From Sulfidibacterium sp036244975 (lineage in GTDB: Bacteria; Bacteroidota; Bacteroidia; Bacteroidales; F082): a stretch of 64,000 bases of DNA. The translations under genes and the position numbers were made by a program. Below are positions 43,819 through 53,700 of the stretch, in pieces. Below the pieces are notes generated by a model. It was not told the origin of the DNA. It was given only the letters and a program-made list of their open reading frames with translations, and did no database searches. How positions within the stretch are numbered: the first letter of the stretch is position 1; each line of letters opens with the position of its first letter. The DNA is taken from NCBI GenBank assembly GCA_036244975.1, contig BTTE01000004.1:9885-73884 (forward strand). The letters are read 5' to 3'.

Positions 43819-44561
43819 TCGAAGTAAAAAACATATCGAAAAGTTTTGGGGATCAATTAATTGTGAACAATGTAAGTACTGTTTTCGAGGAGAGAAAGAC
43901 CAACCTGATTATCGGCCAGAGCGGTTCGGGAAAAACAGTCCTGATGAAATGCTGTATCGGCTTATACGATGTGGACAGCGGTGAGGTTGATTTCCACGGA
44001 CGTCGTTTTTCCAATCTTCCCGACAAAAAAAGAAAACATATCCGTCAGGAAATGGGGGTTCTGTTTCAAGGCGGTGCTTTGTTCGATTCACTCAGCGTTG
44101 AAGATAATATTATGTTTCCGCTCAATATGTTCACCGAAATGAGTCTGGAAGAAAAAAAGGAGAGAGTAAACTTTGTTCTCGAAAATGTTAACCTCACCGG
44201 TACCAATACCAAATATCCGGCAGAACTGAGCGGTGGTATGACAAAACGCGTAGCCATTGCAAGAGCCATTTCGCTTATGCCGAAATATCTGTTTGCCGAC
44301 GAGCCTAACTCCGGACTGGACCCAAAAACCGCCGAGCGCATTGACCAGCTACTCTCCAGCCTGACCAAAAAATTTAATATGACCACCGTCATCAACACTC
44401 ACGATATGAATTCGGTACTCCAGATTGGCGAGAAAATATGTTTTATCAACCGGGGAAAAATATGCTGGGAAGGAACCAAAGAGACGATTTTAAAAACAGA
44501 AAATAAAGAACTGAATGATTTTGTCTTTGCCACCGAACTTACCCGAAGAATTAAACGTTAA
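43815..44561 (+). CDS. mlaF: MlaF-type ABC transporter ATPase
   Basis: 248 residues. Walker A is GQSGSGKT, the Q-loop lies in GVLFQGGALFDSLSVEDN, the signature is LSGGM, and Walker B is YLFADEPNSGLDPKT, with the switch His in VINTHDMNS. GALFDSLSV is typical of MlaF ATPases. It energises the MlaE permease encoded immediately upstream, with which it overlaps by 4 bases. The two-gene operon ends here; no auxiliary Mla genes follow. Confidence 0.93.
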   Translation: MIEVKNISKSFGDQLIVNNVSTVFEERKTNLIIGQSGSGKTVLMKCCIGLYDVDSGEVDFHGRRFSNLPDKKRKHIRQEMGVLFQGGALFDSLSVEDNIMFPLNMFTEMSLEEKKERVNFVLENVNLTGTNTKYPAELSGGMTKRVAIARAISLMPKYLFADEPNSGLDPKTAERIDQLLSSLTKKFNMTTVINTHDMNSVLQIGEKICFINRGKICWEGTKETILKTENKELNDFVFATELTRRIKR

Positions 44562-44651
44562 AACCATATATATTAATTCCCTAAAGCCATTGTTACAACC
44601 GGAATAAACGAGTTTTTAGATATTTTAACCCTTATGCTGCCTGATTAACCC

Positions 44652-44659
44652 TATCTTTG
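44652..44659 (+). promoter_or_regulatory. queD: -7 box (TATCTTTG) for queD
   Basis: TAnnTTTG 17 bases before the queD ATG. Confidence 0.5.
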
Positions 44660-44675
44660 CTTTTCAAATTGTGCT

Positions 44676-45086
44676 ATGATTTACATTACAAGAAGAGAAC
44701 GATTTAATGCTGCCCACCGCCTTTTCAAAGCGGAATACAGTGACGAGGAAAATCTGAAAATTTTTGGTAAATGTTCTAACCCAAACTGGCACGGACACAA
44801 TTATGAATTGTTTGTTACTGTTAAAGGAGAGGTAGATCCCCAAACGGGATTTCTAATAAACCTGAAAGTACTGAGTAAAATTATCCGGGAAGAAGTTATT
44901 GAGAAAATCGACCACAAAAATATCAACATTGAAGTGGATTTTATGAAAAACGAAATGGCGTCAACGGAAAACCTGACCATTGGCATCTGGAAACAATTGG
45001 AAAAAGAGATTTCCGGCCTTGGTATCACACTTCATTGTGTGAAAATTTACGAATCCGAAAATAATTTTGTGGAATATTTCGGATAA
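44676..45086 (+). CDS. queD: 6-carboxytetrahydropterin / 6-pyruvoyltetrahydropterin synthase family
   Basis: 136 residues of the PTPS/QueD fold. Zinc ligands are His in FNAAHRL and the pair in WHGHNYEL. The catalytic Cys is in FGKCSNPNWHGHNY. LINLKVLSKII and KIDHKNIN, then ASTENLTIGIW, complete the family pattern. QueD makes 6-carboxytetrahydropterin for queuosine, while PTPS makes 6-pyruvoyltetrahydropterin. The folE gene 31 bases downstream supplies the common substrate dihydroneopterin triphosphate, but no other queuosine genes are adjacent, so the exact product is open. Confidence 0.88.
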   Translation: MIYITRRERFNAAHRLFKAEYSDEENLKIFGKCSNPNWHGHNYELFVTVKGEVDPQTGFLINLKVLSKIIREEVIEKIDHKNINIEVDFMKNEMASTENLTIGIWKQLEKEISGLGITLHCVKIYESENNFVEYFG

Positions 45087-45117
45087 TTAACAAAATAATA
45101 ATCAGAGTAAAAATAAA

Positions 45118-45735
45118 ATGGAAAATCCAAAAGCATTGCTTGATTACCAAAGAATTGAAACTTACGCCCCCGATAAACTGGAAAAATTAAAATATCATTA
45201 CGAAGAAATTTTAAAGCTTATCGGTGAAGATGTTACCCGCGATGGGATGAAAAAGACACCGTTACGTGTGGCAAAATCCATACAATTCTTAACACAGGGT
45301 TATGACCACGACCCAAAGGAAATCCTGCTTTCTGCCCGGTTCAGAGAAGATTACAAGCAGATGGTCATTGTGAAAGACATTGACATTTTTTCCTTGTGCG
45401 AGCATCACATGATTCCTTTCATCGGGAAAGCACATGTGGCGTACATCCCCAACAACTATATTACGGGGCTAAGCAAAATTGCACGTGTGGTAGAGGCCTA
45501 TGCGCGCCGGTTGCAGGTTCAGGAGCGGCTGACCACACAAATCAAAACGGCTATTCAGGAAACTTTAGACCCGTTAGGGGTGGCAGTGGTCATTGAGGCA
45601 CGACATTTGTGTATGGCTATGCGGGGTGTGCAGAAACAAAATTCTGTCACCACCACTTCCGATTTTACGGGAGCTTTTGAAAGAAAAGAGACACGTGAGG
45701 AGTTTATTCATTTGATATCCTCTCATTTGTCTTAA
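45118..45735 (+). CDS. folE: GTP cyclohydrolase I
   Basis: 205 residues. Catalytic and zinc residues are in SLCEHHMIPF (Cys and His) and EARHLCMAMRG (second Cys). HVAYIPNNYITGLSKIARVVEAYARRLQVQERLT is the family core and KTPLRVAKS the N-terminal helix. It converts GTP to 7,8-dihydroneopterin triphosphate, the start of folate, pterin and queuosine synthesis. It lies 31 bases behind queD, probably in one operon. Confidence 0.96.
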   Translation: MENPKALLDYQRIETYAPDKLEKLKYHYEEILKLIGEDVTRDGMKKTPLRVAKSIQFLTQGYDHDPKEILLSARFREDYKQMVIVKDIDIFSLCEHHMIPFIGKAHVAYIPNNYITGLSKIARVVEAYARRLQVQERLTTQIKTAIQETLDPLGVAVVIEARHLCMAMRGVQKQNSVTTTSDFTGAFERKETREEFIHLISSHLS

Positions 45736-45763
45736 TGTATTGTTGAATTCAAAATATTAAAAA

Positions 45764-46489
45764 ATGAATATTAATCAATTTGGAAACAATCTTGTCGGCA
45801 ACAAACCGGCCGCGGTGCCGGTAGCAAAGACTTATCTTGCCGGAGTATTCGGTTGGATGTTTCTGGCGTTGGGAATAACAGCCACCACTTCATGGCTTTT
45901 TGCCTCAAGCCCGCAGCTTATAGCAATGCTTTACTCCGCCAAAGGTAGTCTGACCATCCTGGGCTGGGTGGTGCTGTTGGCACCGCTGGGATTTGTAATA
46001 TGGATGTCGGCACGATTTAACAAAATGTCAGCCTCTACCCTGGCTCTTTTGTTTGTGGTTTATGCGATTCTCATGGGTATGAGCCTGAGCTTTGTCTTAC
46101 TGACCTATACCGGCGCTTCCGTTGCAACAACTTTTATGATAACCGCCGGTATGTTCGGATTCATGGCTGTTTTGGGATATACCACCAAAACCGATTTGAC
46201 CAAATTCGGTAACATCTTGTTTATGGGGCTGATCGGTATTATCATTGCTATGGTCGTAAACACGTTCATGCACAGTAGCGGGGTGGATTACATTATCAGC
46301 TTCATCGGGGTGCTGATATTCACCGGCCTGACAGCTTATGATGTGCAAAAGCTGAAAAGAATAGGTGCGGGACTGGTGGAAGGTGCCGAAGGAACACGAA
46401 AAATGACCATTATGGGTGCGCTTACCCTTTATCTCGACTTTATCAATTTATTTCTATTTTTGCTGCGTTTTTTCGGTAATCGCCGTTAA
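45764..46489 (+). CDS. Bax inhibitor-1 / YccA family membrane protein
   Basis: 241 residues with seven predicted membrane helices. The family pattern YLAGVFGWMFLALGITATTSW opens the protein, and the C-terminal FTGLTAYDVQKLKRI...ALTLYLDFINLFLFLLRFFGNRR is diagnostic. The conserved Asp residues of the proposed calcium/pH-sensing pair are present (YDVQ, LDFIN). BI-1 proteins such as YetJ are pH-sensitive calcium leak channels; the bacterial role is poorly known. It lies 28 bases after folE and 21 bases before fabD, so it may be in one transcript. Confidence 0.92.
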   Translation: MNINQFGNNLVGNKPAAVPVAKTYLAGVFGWMFLALGITATTSWLFASSPQLIAMLYSAKGSLTILGWVVLLAPLGFVIWMSARFNKMSASTLALLFVVYAILMGMSLSFVLLTYTGASVATTFMITAGMFGFMAVLGYTTKTDLTKFGNILFMGLIGIIIAMVVNTFMHSSGVDYIISFIGVLIFTGLTAYDVQKLKRIGAGLVEGAEGTRKMTIMGALTLYLDFINLFLFLLRFFGNRR

Positions 46490-46510
46490 ATTTATTTTTA
46501 AAGAAATTAT

Positions 46511-47392
46511 ATGATAGCTTACGTTTTTCCGGGGCAGGGCGCCCAATATACAGGCATGGGGAAAGATTTGTACAACAAATCTTCCAAAGCCAAAGAATTG
46601 TTTCACAAAGCCAACCACCTGCTGAAATTTGATATTACAGAAGTGATGTTCGCCGGCACCGAAGAAGAATTAAAACAAACCCGGGTTACCCAGCCGGCAA
46701 TTTTTCTTCATTCTGTCATCCTGGCAAAAACCATGAACGACGCGTTTAAACCCGATATGGTTGCCGGTCATTCGCTGGGTGAATTTTCCGCATTAGTGGC
46801 TAACGGTACACTGACTTTTGAAGATGGGCTGAAACTCGTCGCCAAACGAGCTGATGCCATGCAAAAAGCCTGCGAAGCAGAACCATCAACCATGGCTGCC
46901 ATCCTCGGACTGCAAGATGATGTGGTAGAAAGTATTTGTAAAAGCATTTCGGATGTGGTGGTTCCGGCCAACTACAACAGTCCGGGACAACTGGTAATTT
47001 CCGGAACGCTAAGCGGCGTGGAACAAGTCATTACAAAATGCAAAGAAGCCGGTGCCAAACGGGCACTCATGCTGAAAGTAGGAGGTGCTTTTCATTCTCC
47101 GCTCATGGAACCTGCCCGCATTGAGCTGGCAGAAGCCATTAACAGCGCTGTTTTTAACCAAGGTGTTTGTCCTGTTTATCAGAATGTTACAGGTCAGCCG
47201 GTAGCCGACCCGGAAATTATTAAGACCAACCTTATCTCACAGCTTACCTCTCCGGTACGCTGGACGCAAATCATGCAAAATATGCTGGCCGATGGCACCA
47301 CCGAGGTGGTGGAAGTCGGCCCGGGCAAAGTGCTTCAGGGTCTTTTCAAAAAAACAGACCGGCAACTTTATACACGAAGTGCAGAAGTTTAA
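46511..47392 (+). CDS. fabD: Malonyl-CoA:ACP transacylase
   Basis: 293 residues. The oxyanion-hole motif FPGQGAQYTGMG opens the protein. The nucleophile elbow is AGHSLGEFSALVA (G-H-S-L-G), the substrate Arg lies in GLKLVAKRADAMQ, and the catalytic His in GAFHSPLMEPA. It loads malonyl groups from CoA onto acyl carrier protein for fatty-acid synthesis. The other fab genes are not adjacent. A strong terminator follows. Confidence 0.96.
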   Translation: MIAYVFPGQGAQYTGMGKDLYNKSSKAKELFHKANHLLKFDITEVMFAGTEEELKQTRVTQPAIFLHSVILAKTMNDAFKPDMVAGHSLGEFSALVANGTLTFEDGLKLVAKRADAMQKACEAEPSTMAAILGLQDDVVESICKSISDVVVPANYNSPGQLVISGTLSGVEQVITKCKEAGAKRALMLKVGGAFHSPLMEPARIELAEAINSAVFNQGVCPVYQNVTGQPVADPEIIKTNLISQLTSPVRWTQIMQNMLADGTTEVVEVGPGKVLQGLFKKTDRQLYTRSAEV

Positions 47393-47393
47393 A

Positions 47394-47426
47394 CAAAAAA
47401 ACCCGCCGGCTGGCAGGGTTTTTTGT
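47394..47426 (+). terminator. Terminator after fabD
   Basis: An A run with ACCCGCC pairs with GGCAGGGT and a T run around a tetraloop-like GGCT. It starts within two bases of the fabD stop codon and is A/T-flanked on both sides, so it could also serve the helicase gene from the other strand. Confidence 0.82.
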
Positions 47427-47570
47427 TTTCAGAAAATAACGCTTAGGATCTTATTTATAATGCGAATCAATGGTTAAATTTCAACCATTGATTTGAATTT
47501 ATTTGGATTTTGCAGTTTTGAATTTATCTTTTCCCGGTTTATCCGGTTTTGTTTATTTCGATACAACTCC

Positions 47571-49274
47571 TTAGCTATCGCGGTTCACGCGTAATTCGCG
47601 CCCTCCTTTGAGGATAATGTTTTTAAAGTTGCTGCTGATTTTCCGGCTCACTTTGGCATCCACTTCAAAAAAGGAATGAGAACTTTGCAAATCAACATTT
47701 CCTATCTCTGATGGTTTTACTTTTGCATGAAGGCAAATAAAATCCATCAGATCGTGCTTGCTAAACTTGTCTCTGGTACCGAGATTAATAAAGAACCGGG
47801 GTTGATCCGACTTGTTTTTTGGTTTTCTGTCTCTGTCTCCCGACATGCTTCCGGGTTTTTTGCGGTCGCGGCTAAAATTACGGCTTTGGTCGCGATCACG
47901 ATCGCGGCTGCGTCTACCTCTGCGTTCTTCCCCATCGGTCGACCTGGCACTACCCGACACGTTGAGATTACCCGATTTTCCGAGGTTTAATTTTTCCAGT
48001 TCGTTGACCAGAAGTTTAGCCGTAAGCTCTTCTTTGGACAGGTTCCCGAAAATCATGTTGGCTTTTTCCAGTAATTCGGGTGTGACTTTTCCTTTTGTAT
48101 TCTTGTCAATAATTTGCTGACACCATTTTTCTATTCTGACATCTGCAATCTCATCGCTGCTGGGAATGGGTATTTTTTTAAAGGAGATACCCAGTTTTTT
48201 TTCAAATCTTTCGATTTTACTCTTTTCCCTGATGTTGACAAAAGCAAGGGAAATCCCGGTTTTACCGGCACGGGCAGTCCTTCCGCTTCGGTGTGTATAA
48301 TAAGAATGATCGTCAGGCATCGTAAAATGAAAGACATGAGTAAGGTCATCCACATCAATTCCTCTCGCGGCAACGTCTGTGGCAATAACAAGATTTAAAT
48401 CGCGTGTTTTAAAACGTTTCATCACCCGGTCTCGTTGTGCCTGGGATAAATCTCCATGAAGCGCATCTGCTTTGTAATTCTTATTCAACAGCTCCTCTGC
48501 AAGGTTTTGGGTATCCCGCTTTGTTCTGCAGAACACAAGGCCGCGCATATCCGGATGAATATCCAGAAAACGGGTCAGTGCTTCGGCTTTATCCGCCTGT
48601 TTTACAACAATATATTGATGTTCAATATTGACATTGACCTTCGTGTTTACGTTTACTTTTACCTCGATGGGATGGTCCATATACTTATTGACAATCTTCT
48701 TGATTTCGGGAGGCATGGTGGCCGAAAACAGCCAGGTTAATTTATCGGCGGGAGTAAAGCTTAAAATTTTATCAATATCTTCTTTAAAGCCCATGTTCAG
48801 CATTTCGTCGGCTTCATCCAATACGAGAAACCGGAGATTCTCCAGTTTGATGGCTTTACGACTGATTAGGTCAATAAGCCTGCCCGGGGTGGCGATAATA
48901 ATATGTTGCGGCTTACGCAGTGCTTTTATCTGGTTTGTAATGGCCGCTCCTCCATACACAGCCAGAATATTTATTTTATGAAGGTATTGAGCAAACAGTT
49001 GTAATTGCTCTGCTATTTGCTGACCCAGTTCACGGGTCGGAGCCAGAACCAAAGCCTGTGTAGCCTTATTCGAAGGATCGATGTGTTCCAAAAGCGGAAT
49101 TCCGAATGCGGCGGTTTTGCCGGTACCGGTATTTGCCAGGCCGATAAAATCTTTTTCTTTTTCTAACAGTTGTGGAATGGCTTGTTCCTGGATTTCAGTA
49201 GGATTTTCGAAGCCAAGGTCGGTCATGGCATCCAAAATTTCGTTTGAAAGCCCAAGTTGTTTAAATGTGATCAA
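47571..49274 (-). CDS. deaD: DEAD-box RNA helicase with DbpA-type RNA-binding domain
   Basis: About 567 residues taking the TTG at 49274 (ITFKQLGLSNEILDA) as start. A longer frame begins at a TTG that is itself part of the -7 box. Motifs in order: Q motif (FENPTEIQEQAIP), Walker A (ANTGTGKTAA), PTRELGQQ, TPGRLID, DEAD box (VLDEADEML), SATMPP, and HRSGRTARAG. A low-complexity Arg/Asp/Ser tail (about 440-490) leads to a C-terminal DbpA RNA-binding fold (FINLGTRDKFSKHDLMDFI, LKGGRELRVNR). This matches DeaD/CsdA-type helicases used in ribosome assembly and cold adaptation. Confidence 0.92.
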   Translation of the reverse strand: MITFKQLGLSNEILDAMTDLGFENPTEIQEQAIPQLLEKEKDFIGLANTGTGKTAAFGIPLLEHIDPSNKATQALVLAPTRELGQQIAEQLQLFAQYLHKINILAVYGGAAITNQIKALRKPQHIIIATPGRLIDLISRKAIKLENLRFLVLDEADEMLNMGFKEDIDKILSFTPADKLTWLFSATMPPEIKKIVNKYMDHPIEVKVNVNTKVNVNIEHQYIVVKQADKAEALTRFLDIHPDMRGLVFCRTKRDTQNLAEELLNKNYKADALHGDLSQAQRDRVMKRFKTRDLNLVIATDVAARGIDVDDLTHVFHFTMPDDHSYYTHRSGRTARAGKTGISLAFVNIREKSKIERFEKKLGISFKKIPIPSSDEIADVRIEKWCQQIIDKNTKGKVTPELLEKANMIFGNLSKEELTAKLLVNELEKLNLGKSGNLNVSGSARSTDGEERRGRRSRDRDRDQSRNFSRDRKKPGSMSGDRDRKPKNKSDQPRFFINLGTRDKFSKHDLMDFICLHAKVKPSEIGNVDLQSSHSFFEVDAKVSRKISSNFKNIILKGGRELRVNRDS

Positions 49275-49298
49275 TGAGGTATTTTTAAAAATGAGCGG

Positions 49299-49306
49299 CA
49301 AAAGTA
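49299..49306 (-). promoter_or_regulatory. -7 box (TACTTTTG) for the helicase
   Basis: Minus-strand TAnnTTTG overlapping the first possible TTG codon of the helicase frame. It favours translation starting further in, at 49274. Confidence 0.45.
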
Positions 49307-49541
49307 AGTTAAATTATTCACATAGAGCTTTTTTAGGAAAATTAATAGAAAAAAAAAGACAAGCCATCGCATCATCGTGGCATTCTGTCAAGTAATGTCC
49401 ATTTTCCCGGCTGCCATAATAAACCGAAGAAGTCGGTCTTATTTTATTTGATAGCCTTTTTTTTCTGTTTTTTTAGTATTGTAAGATGTTATTCTTTTAA
49501 TTTGTAAAAAATTATCATTTTATATTTTAAAGATATCGCTT

Positions 49542-50342
49542 ATGAACAAAAAAATAGCCATCATAGGAGGTGGAAACCTGGGAAAATCAATTGCCACAGG
49601 TCTTTTGCACGCTAACGCAGTACGCCCTGAAGATTTAACGATTACCCGTCGTAAAATACAATTTCTTTTGTCTTTTTCTGAGCAAGGGGTAAATGTAACA
49701 AGCGATAATCATGAAGCCGTTAATGAGTCGGACATTGTCATTTTTAGTGTAAAGCCACATAAAATAAATGATATATTGTTGTCGGTAAAATCAGATATTT
49801 TAAAAAAGAAACCCATTGTTATTTCTACCGTAACCGGTGTGAAACTAACAGAATTAGCGAGTATTTTGGGCAATACGATTAGCCTGTACAGGGCTATGCC
49901 TAATATTGCGATATCGGTTGGGGAATCTATGACCTGCATTTCAACCAATAGCCATGATGAAGTACAGAATAATACCATTGCCGGCCTGTTTAATGTGATG
50001 GGCCATTCGGCTTTTATTGATGATGATTTAATGGGGGCCGCTACTGTTTTGGGAGCCAGTGGTATAGCTTTCGCTATGCGATACATTCGGGCTGCAATGC
50101 AAGCCGGAATAGAGATTGGTTTTAGTTCTGAATTATCGAAACAAATTGTTACTCAGACAGTAAGAGGGGCTTCTGTTTTACTGCAAGAGAATAATATTCA
50201 TCCCGAGTCGGAGATAGACAAAGTAACAACTCCGCGTGGTATAACCATAACCGGTTTAAGTAAAATGGAATTACATGGTTTCAGCTCATCGTTGGTACAG
50301 GGAGTCCTGGCATCTTATGAGAAAATTAAAGAAGTAAAATAA
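49542..50342 (+). CDS. proC: Pyrroline-5-carboxylate reductase
   Basis: 266 residues. The Rossmann motif IAIIGGGNLGKSIATGL opens the protein. IVIFSVKPHKINDIL, YRAMPNIAISVGESMT and the C-terminal signature ESEIDKVTTPRGITITGLSKMELHGF are diagnostic of ProC. It reduces 1-pyrroline-5-carboxylate to proline with NAD(P)H. It is monocistronic, divergent from the helicase. Codon use looks slightly more A/T-rich than its neighbours, without further sign of transfer. Confidence 0.94.
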   Translation: MNKKIAIIGGGNLGKSIATGLLHANAVRPEDLTITRRKIQFLLSFSEQGVNVTSDNHEAVNESDIVIFSVKPHKINDILLSVKSDILKKKPIVISTVTGVKLTELASILGNTISLYRAMPNIAISVGESMTCISTNSHDEVQNNTIAGLFNVMGHSAFIDDDLMGAATVLGASGIAFAMRYIRAAMQAGIEIGFSSELSKQIVTQTVRGASVLLQENNIHPESEIDKVTTPRGITITGLSKMELHGFSSSLVQGVLASYEKIKEVK

Positions 50343-50482
50343 CACCCTGTTATTTAGGTTGTTATATGTATAATAAGGGCCTGCCAGCTTTCTGTAAAAT
50401 ACCGCTTTAACAGCTTTTGCCTGGCGTTTTGGTGGAAATAGAAACTATCGCCGCCAAAAGTTAATTTTTTAGCAGAGAAAGT

Positions 50483-50764
50483 ATGGATTCAGACACACTA
50501 TACCTGCATTCCCCGTGTCTGTACCTGAAAATTAACCGAAAGCAGGTCTCTTTACAAAGGAAAATATTGATTCCCAAAATTATGGGGAAATTCAAAATGC
50601 AGATATCCAAACAAATTAATATCCTGCGCAAGACACCCGGAACCAAAACCTGGCAACACGATTACCACGACCAAATTATCAGAAACGATACCGAATACCA
50701 GCGAATCAAAAAACACATCAGGAATAATCCATTGAATTGGAAGGCCGACACGTTTTTTGTATAG
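50483..50764 (+). pseudogene. C-terminal remnant of a Y1 (IS200/REP-associated) transposase
   Basis: The last ~55 residues read KIMGKFKMQISKQINILR, KTPGTKTWQHDYHDQIIRN and EYQRIKKHIRNNPLNW. This is the conserved C-terminal part of Bacteroidota Y1/RAYT transposases, which are normally about 180-200 residues. The catalytic part with the HUH motif is missing; the ~35 residues ahead do not match. A small inverted repeat, CAGACAC/GTGTCTG, surrounds the start (about 50491-50521). The 50343-50482 stretch shows nothing else. It is a decayed element, not an active gene. Confidence 0.75.
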
Positions 50765-50773
50765 CCCGGATAA

Positions 50774-53700
50774 TTATTGTTTTCCTTTCAGTATTTCCAG
50801 CGCCGCCTGCTTGGCGGCAGCGAGTGTTTCGCGGTCCACTTTGTGCATCAGCATACCTTTGGTCAGGTCGTCAGTCAGGATGTGGTGATTCAACATCAGC
50901 AATTGCAGGATAGTGTTATTAACCTGCGTTTCCCAAGCGTAGTTATCGGCTACAAAAACCTTGTCCGGGAAACTTTTAAAGACTTCAACCATAACATTTA
51001 TATGGGGCAAATGCAACAGTTGTTGATAGGTTTCGCTCATTGCCGATATTTCCATGTTCATGTTGGGGGTTATCAGCAGGGGTTGGAATTCTCTGGTACT
51101 ATCAAGGCGTACTTTCAGGTTTGACAGGTCAATTTCCTCGTCGGGCTGATCGATACGTACCAGTTCGGCTTTTCGCATGAGTTCCATTTGCCACAACCAG
51201 AAGTTGTACCGGTCGATTTCCGCATTGCTTTCCTGCGGGTCAAATACAGCAGCATATTTTTCCCTTATCAGGTTTTTCACCCTGTTTTTATTTGTGTTGA
51301 TGTCAGGTCGTTTGTTGCGTACTTCGCGAATCAGGCGGCGCATGTCTTCGGCGGCAATCTGCGGACCGGTTATCTCTTTTCCTTTCCGGCCAATGTCGGT
51401 GGAGAGGATGCCGAGCTGCACTTTTTTGCCTTCGCCGGTTTTCAGCGCTTCAATAAGATGTTTTTTACTTTCGAATTCCCCTTCTTCGGCCACAAACGGC
51501 TGTCCTGCCGGTGTGCTGGCCAGCGAATCGAACAGCGTGTTAAACAGGTTACGGTCGATGATTTGTTGTTTTTCTTCATCTTCCGAAACAACAGCGGCTA
51601 CAAAACGGTTTTTAATAATATCAAAATCAACGCCCGATATTGTCCACTCTTTGTCCCCTTCACAGAATTTCTTATCCACGAAGATTTTGTTGACCATTTC
51701 TTCAAGGTTTATCTCGTCAATCATTTTGTAGGACGAGCAAAGGTAAGAATGTCCGGTATAATCGTCGTATTCCCAATCGAGCACATCGTCGATGTAGGCA
51801 CCGTGACGGTCCATTACCTCCACAATGTTTTTGTCGCCGGTGTAACGCAACAGGGTTCGCTGGAAATTGGGATTGTCACCGCTGGTGGCTTTCTCTTTGC
51901 GTTCGCCATGCGAATTGCGGTACAGGATGAAATTTTCCGGATTTTCGTAGCGCGTAATTCCCGCCTCTTCTCTGGCGAAATTACTGGCAGTAAGCATAAT
52001 ATCGATTTTATAAGGCATGCTTACATCACACAACCCGCTAATAGTACTTCTTGAGTTCAGATCTTCCACATTGGAGTCGGAGGCGCTCTCAAAAAGAGTA
52101 TAATAGTATTTGATATAATCCGGGTCGAAGTCGGTAACGCGACTGAAGTCGCCTTCTTCGGTACCGATGCCGTAGAGGTTGCCTTCTTTGTCGGGAAAAA
52201 GATGGAGCATGTCGCCGGCAATCATTTTAAGCGAACGAACGCCCGTAAGGTTTTTCATCATCCATTTCAGCATCATAGCAGCCAGCATTTCCGACTTACC
52301 TACGCCGCTGTCGCCACTAATTTGTACCACAAAAACAGCCCCGTCTTCTTCTTCTACGGCAAACATAGAGCCGTGGATGGGAATACCTCCCAACTCTTTT
52401 ATTTTCTCATTCATCACCGTCAGACGAGGCTTTTTGATGTTGCCGAAATAGTCCACCTCTTTTCGGAGCGGAGCAACGATGGCTTTAATGTTTCCCCGAG
52501 GACCGGGAATATCAAAATAACCGATCTGGGGAAAAGAGATAAGCTTTTCGGGGAAACCGTAAAAACAGATGGTATCGGGAACAAATTGCCGGATATCTTC
52601 AAGCGATACTTCTTGTTTTTCCATCAGACGGAAATTGTCAGTAAGATATTTTATGTAGGATTTGTGAAAAACAAAAAGTTCGTTCACCAGCCCGCCGTTG
52701 AAAATCTTACAACGATAGTCGCCGGCATCCATGTTTCCGATAAATTGCTCAAGACGGTTCAGGAAAAACGAAGGCATGGGGCGTGTATCCAGCACTTTGA
52801 TGTATTCATTGGAATTTTTTTGCGCCAGAACAGCAATCTTTTCCTGTTTATCCTTTTCACCGTGGAGGCGGTCCAGGCGATGGTAAGCAAATTCCCGTTT
52901 TTTAGAATCGGTTGCAATACGTGTGTGTGTTTGCACATTTTGTTCCGTACCAATAACACCGCATTGCGAAAGCATACGCGGAATCCATTCGAGATGAATT
53001 TCCTGATTTTTAACCAGCGCATGTTGTTTTATATCAAAATGTTCATAAACACTGATGCCGTGTTGTACCATTTCGTTGATGGCAGAATTTTGCTTGAGGA
53101 AAACTGCTTCGGACAGGCGCATGACCGTATGCACATAAGGATAATAATGCTCGTTGGACCTGGTATTGTTGATCAATTGAATGAGGAAAAGAACAAACCA
53201 GCGGGTTTCCTGATGCAGATTTTCCGCAGAGACTTTTTTGTTTCCGCTTTCCGAAACTTCATCCCAGAGCAAATGCCATTCATCCGGCAGGGCTGCATAC
53301 AAAAAGTCGTTAACCAGTGATTCAGCTTTTCTCTCCTTCAATTTGTCTGTCTGCTGTTGGAAAGAACGGAATATTCCTGTAAGATTGGTTTTAAAATGGC
53401 TTTTTTCAGTAAGCAGATAGAGATAGGCAATACGTTGGGCCGCGGTGAGCTCGGATGAATTGACCTTCTCGTGAATGCGACGATTTATGTCGCCGAAAAG
53501 TTTTTTCCCGATGGTCAGATTTTCATTTACCATATTTTGATAAACACCATCGCTAAAGAATTTTAACGTGTTATTTAAATCGATGCTGTTCAGGTTGATA
53601 CCGATAATTTCCGTGAAATTCTCCGAAATGCTATGTATCAGTTCCGACATGGATGGCGCCGGAGGATCGTTTTCGAAGGGAAGGTTGAAATGCAGCATCA

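Noticed and set aside
52202..53320. 372-codon open frame on the plus strand inside the giant gene
   Set aside because: It lies wholly antisense to an intact gene with clear domain motifs, and its translation is rich in His, Phe and Asn without any family signature.
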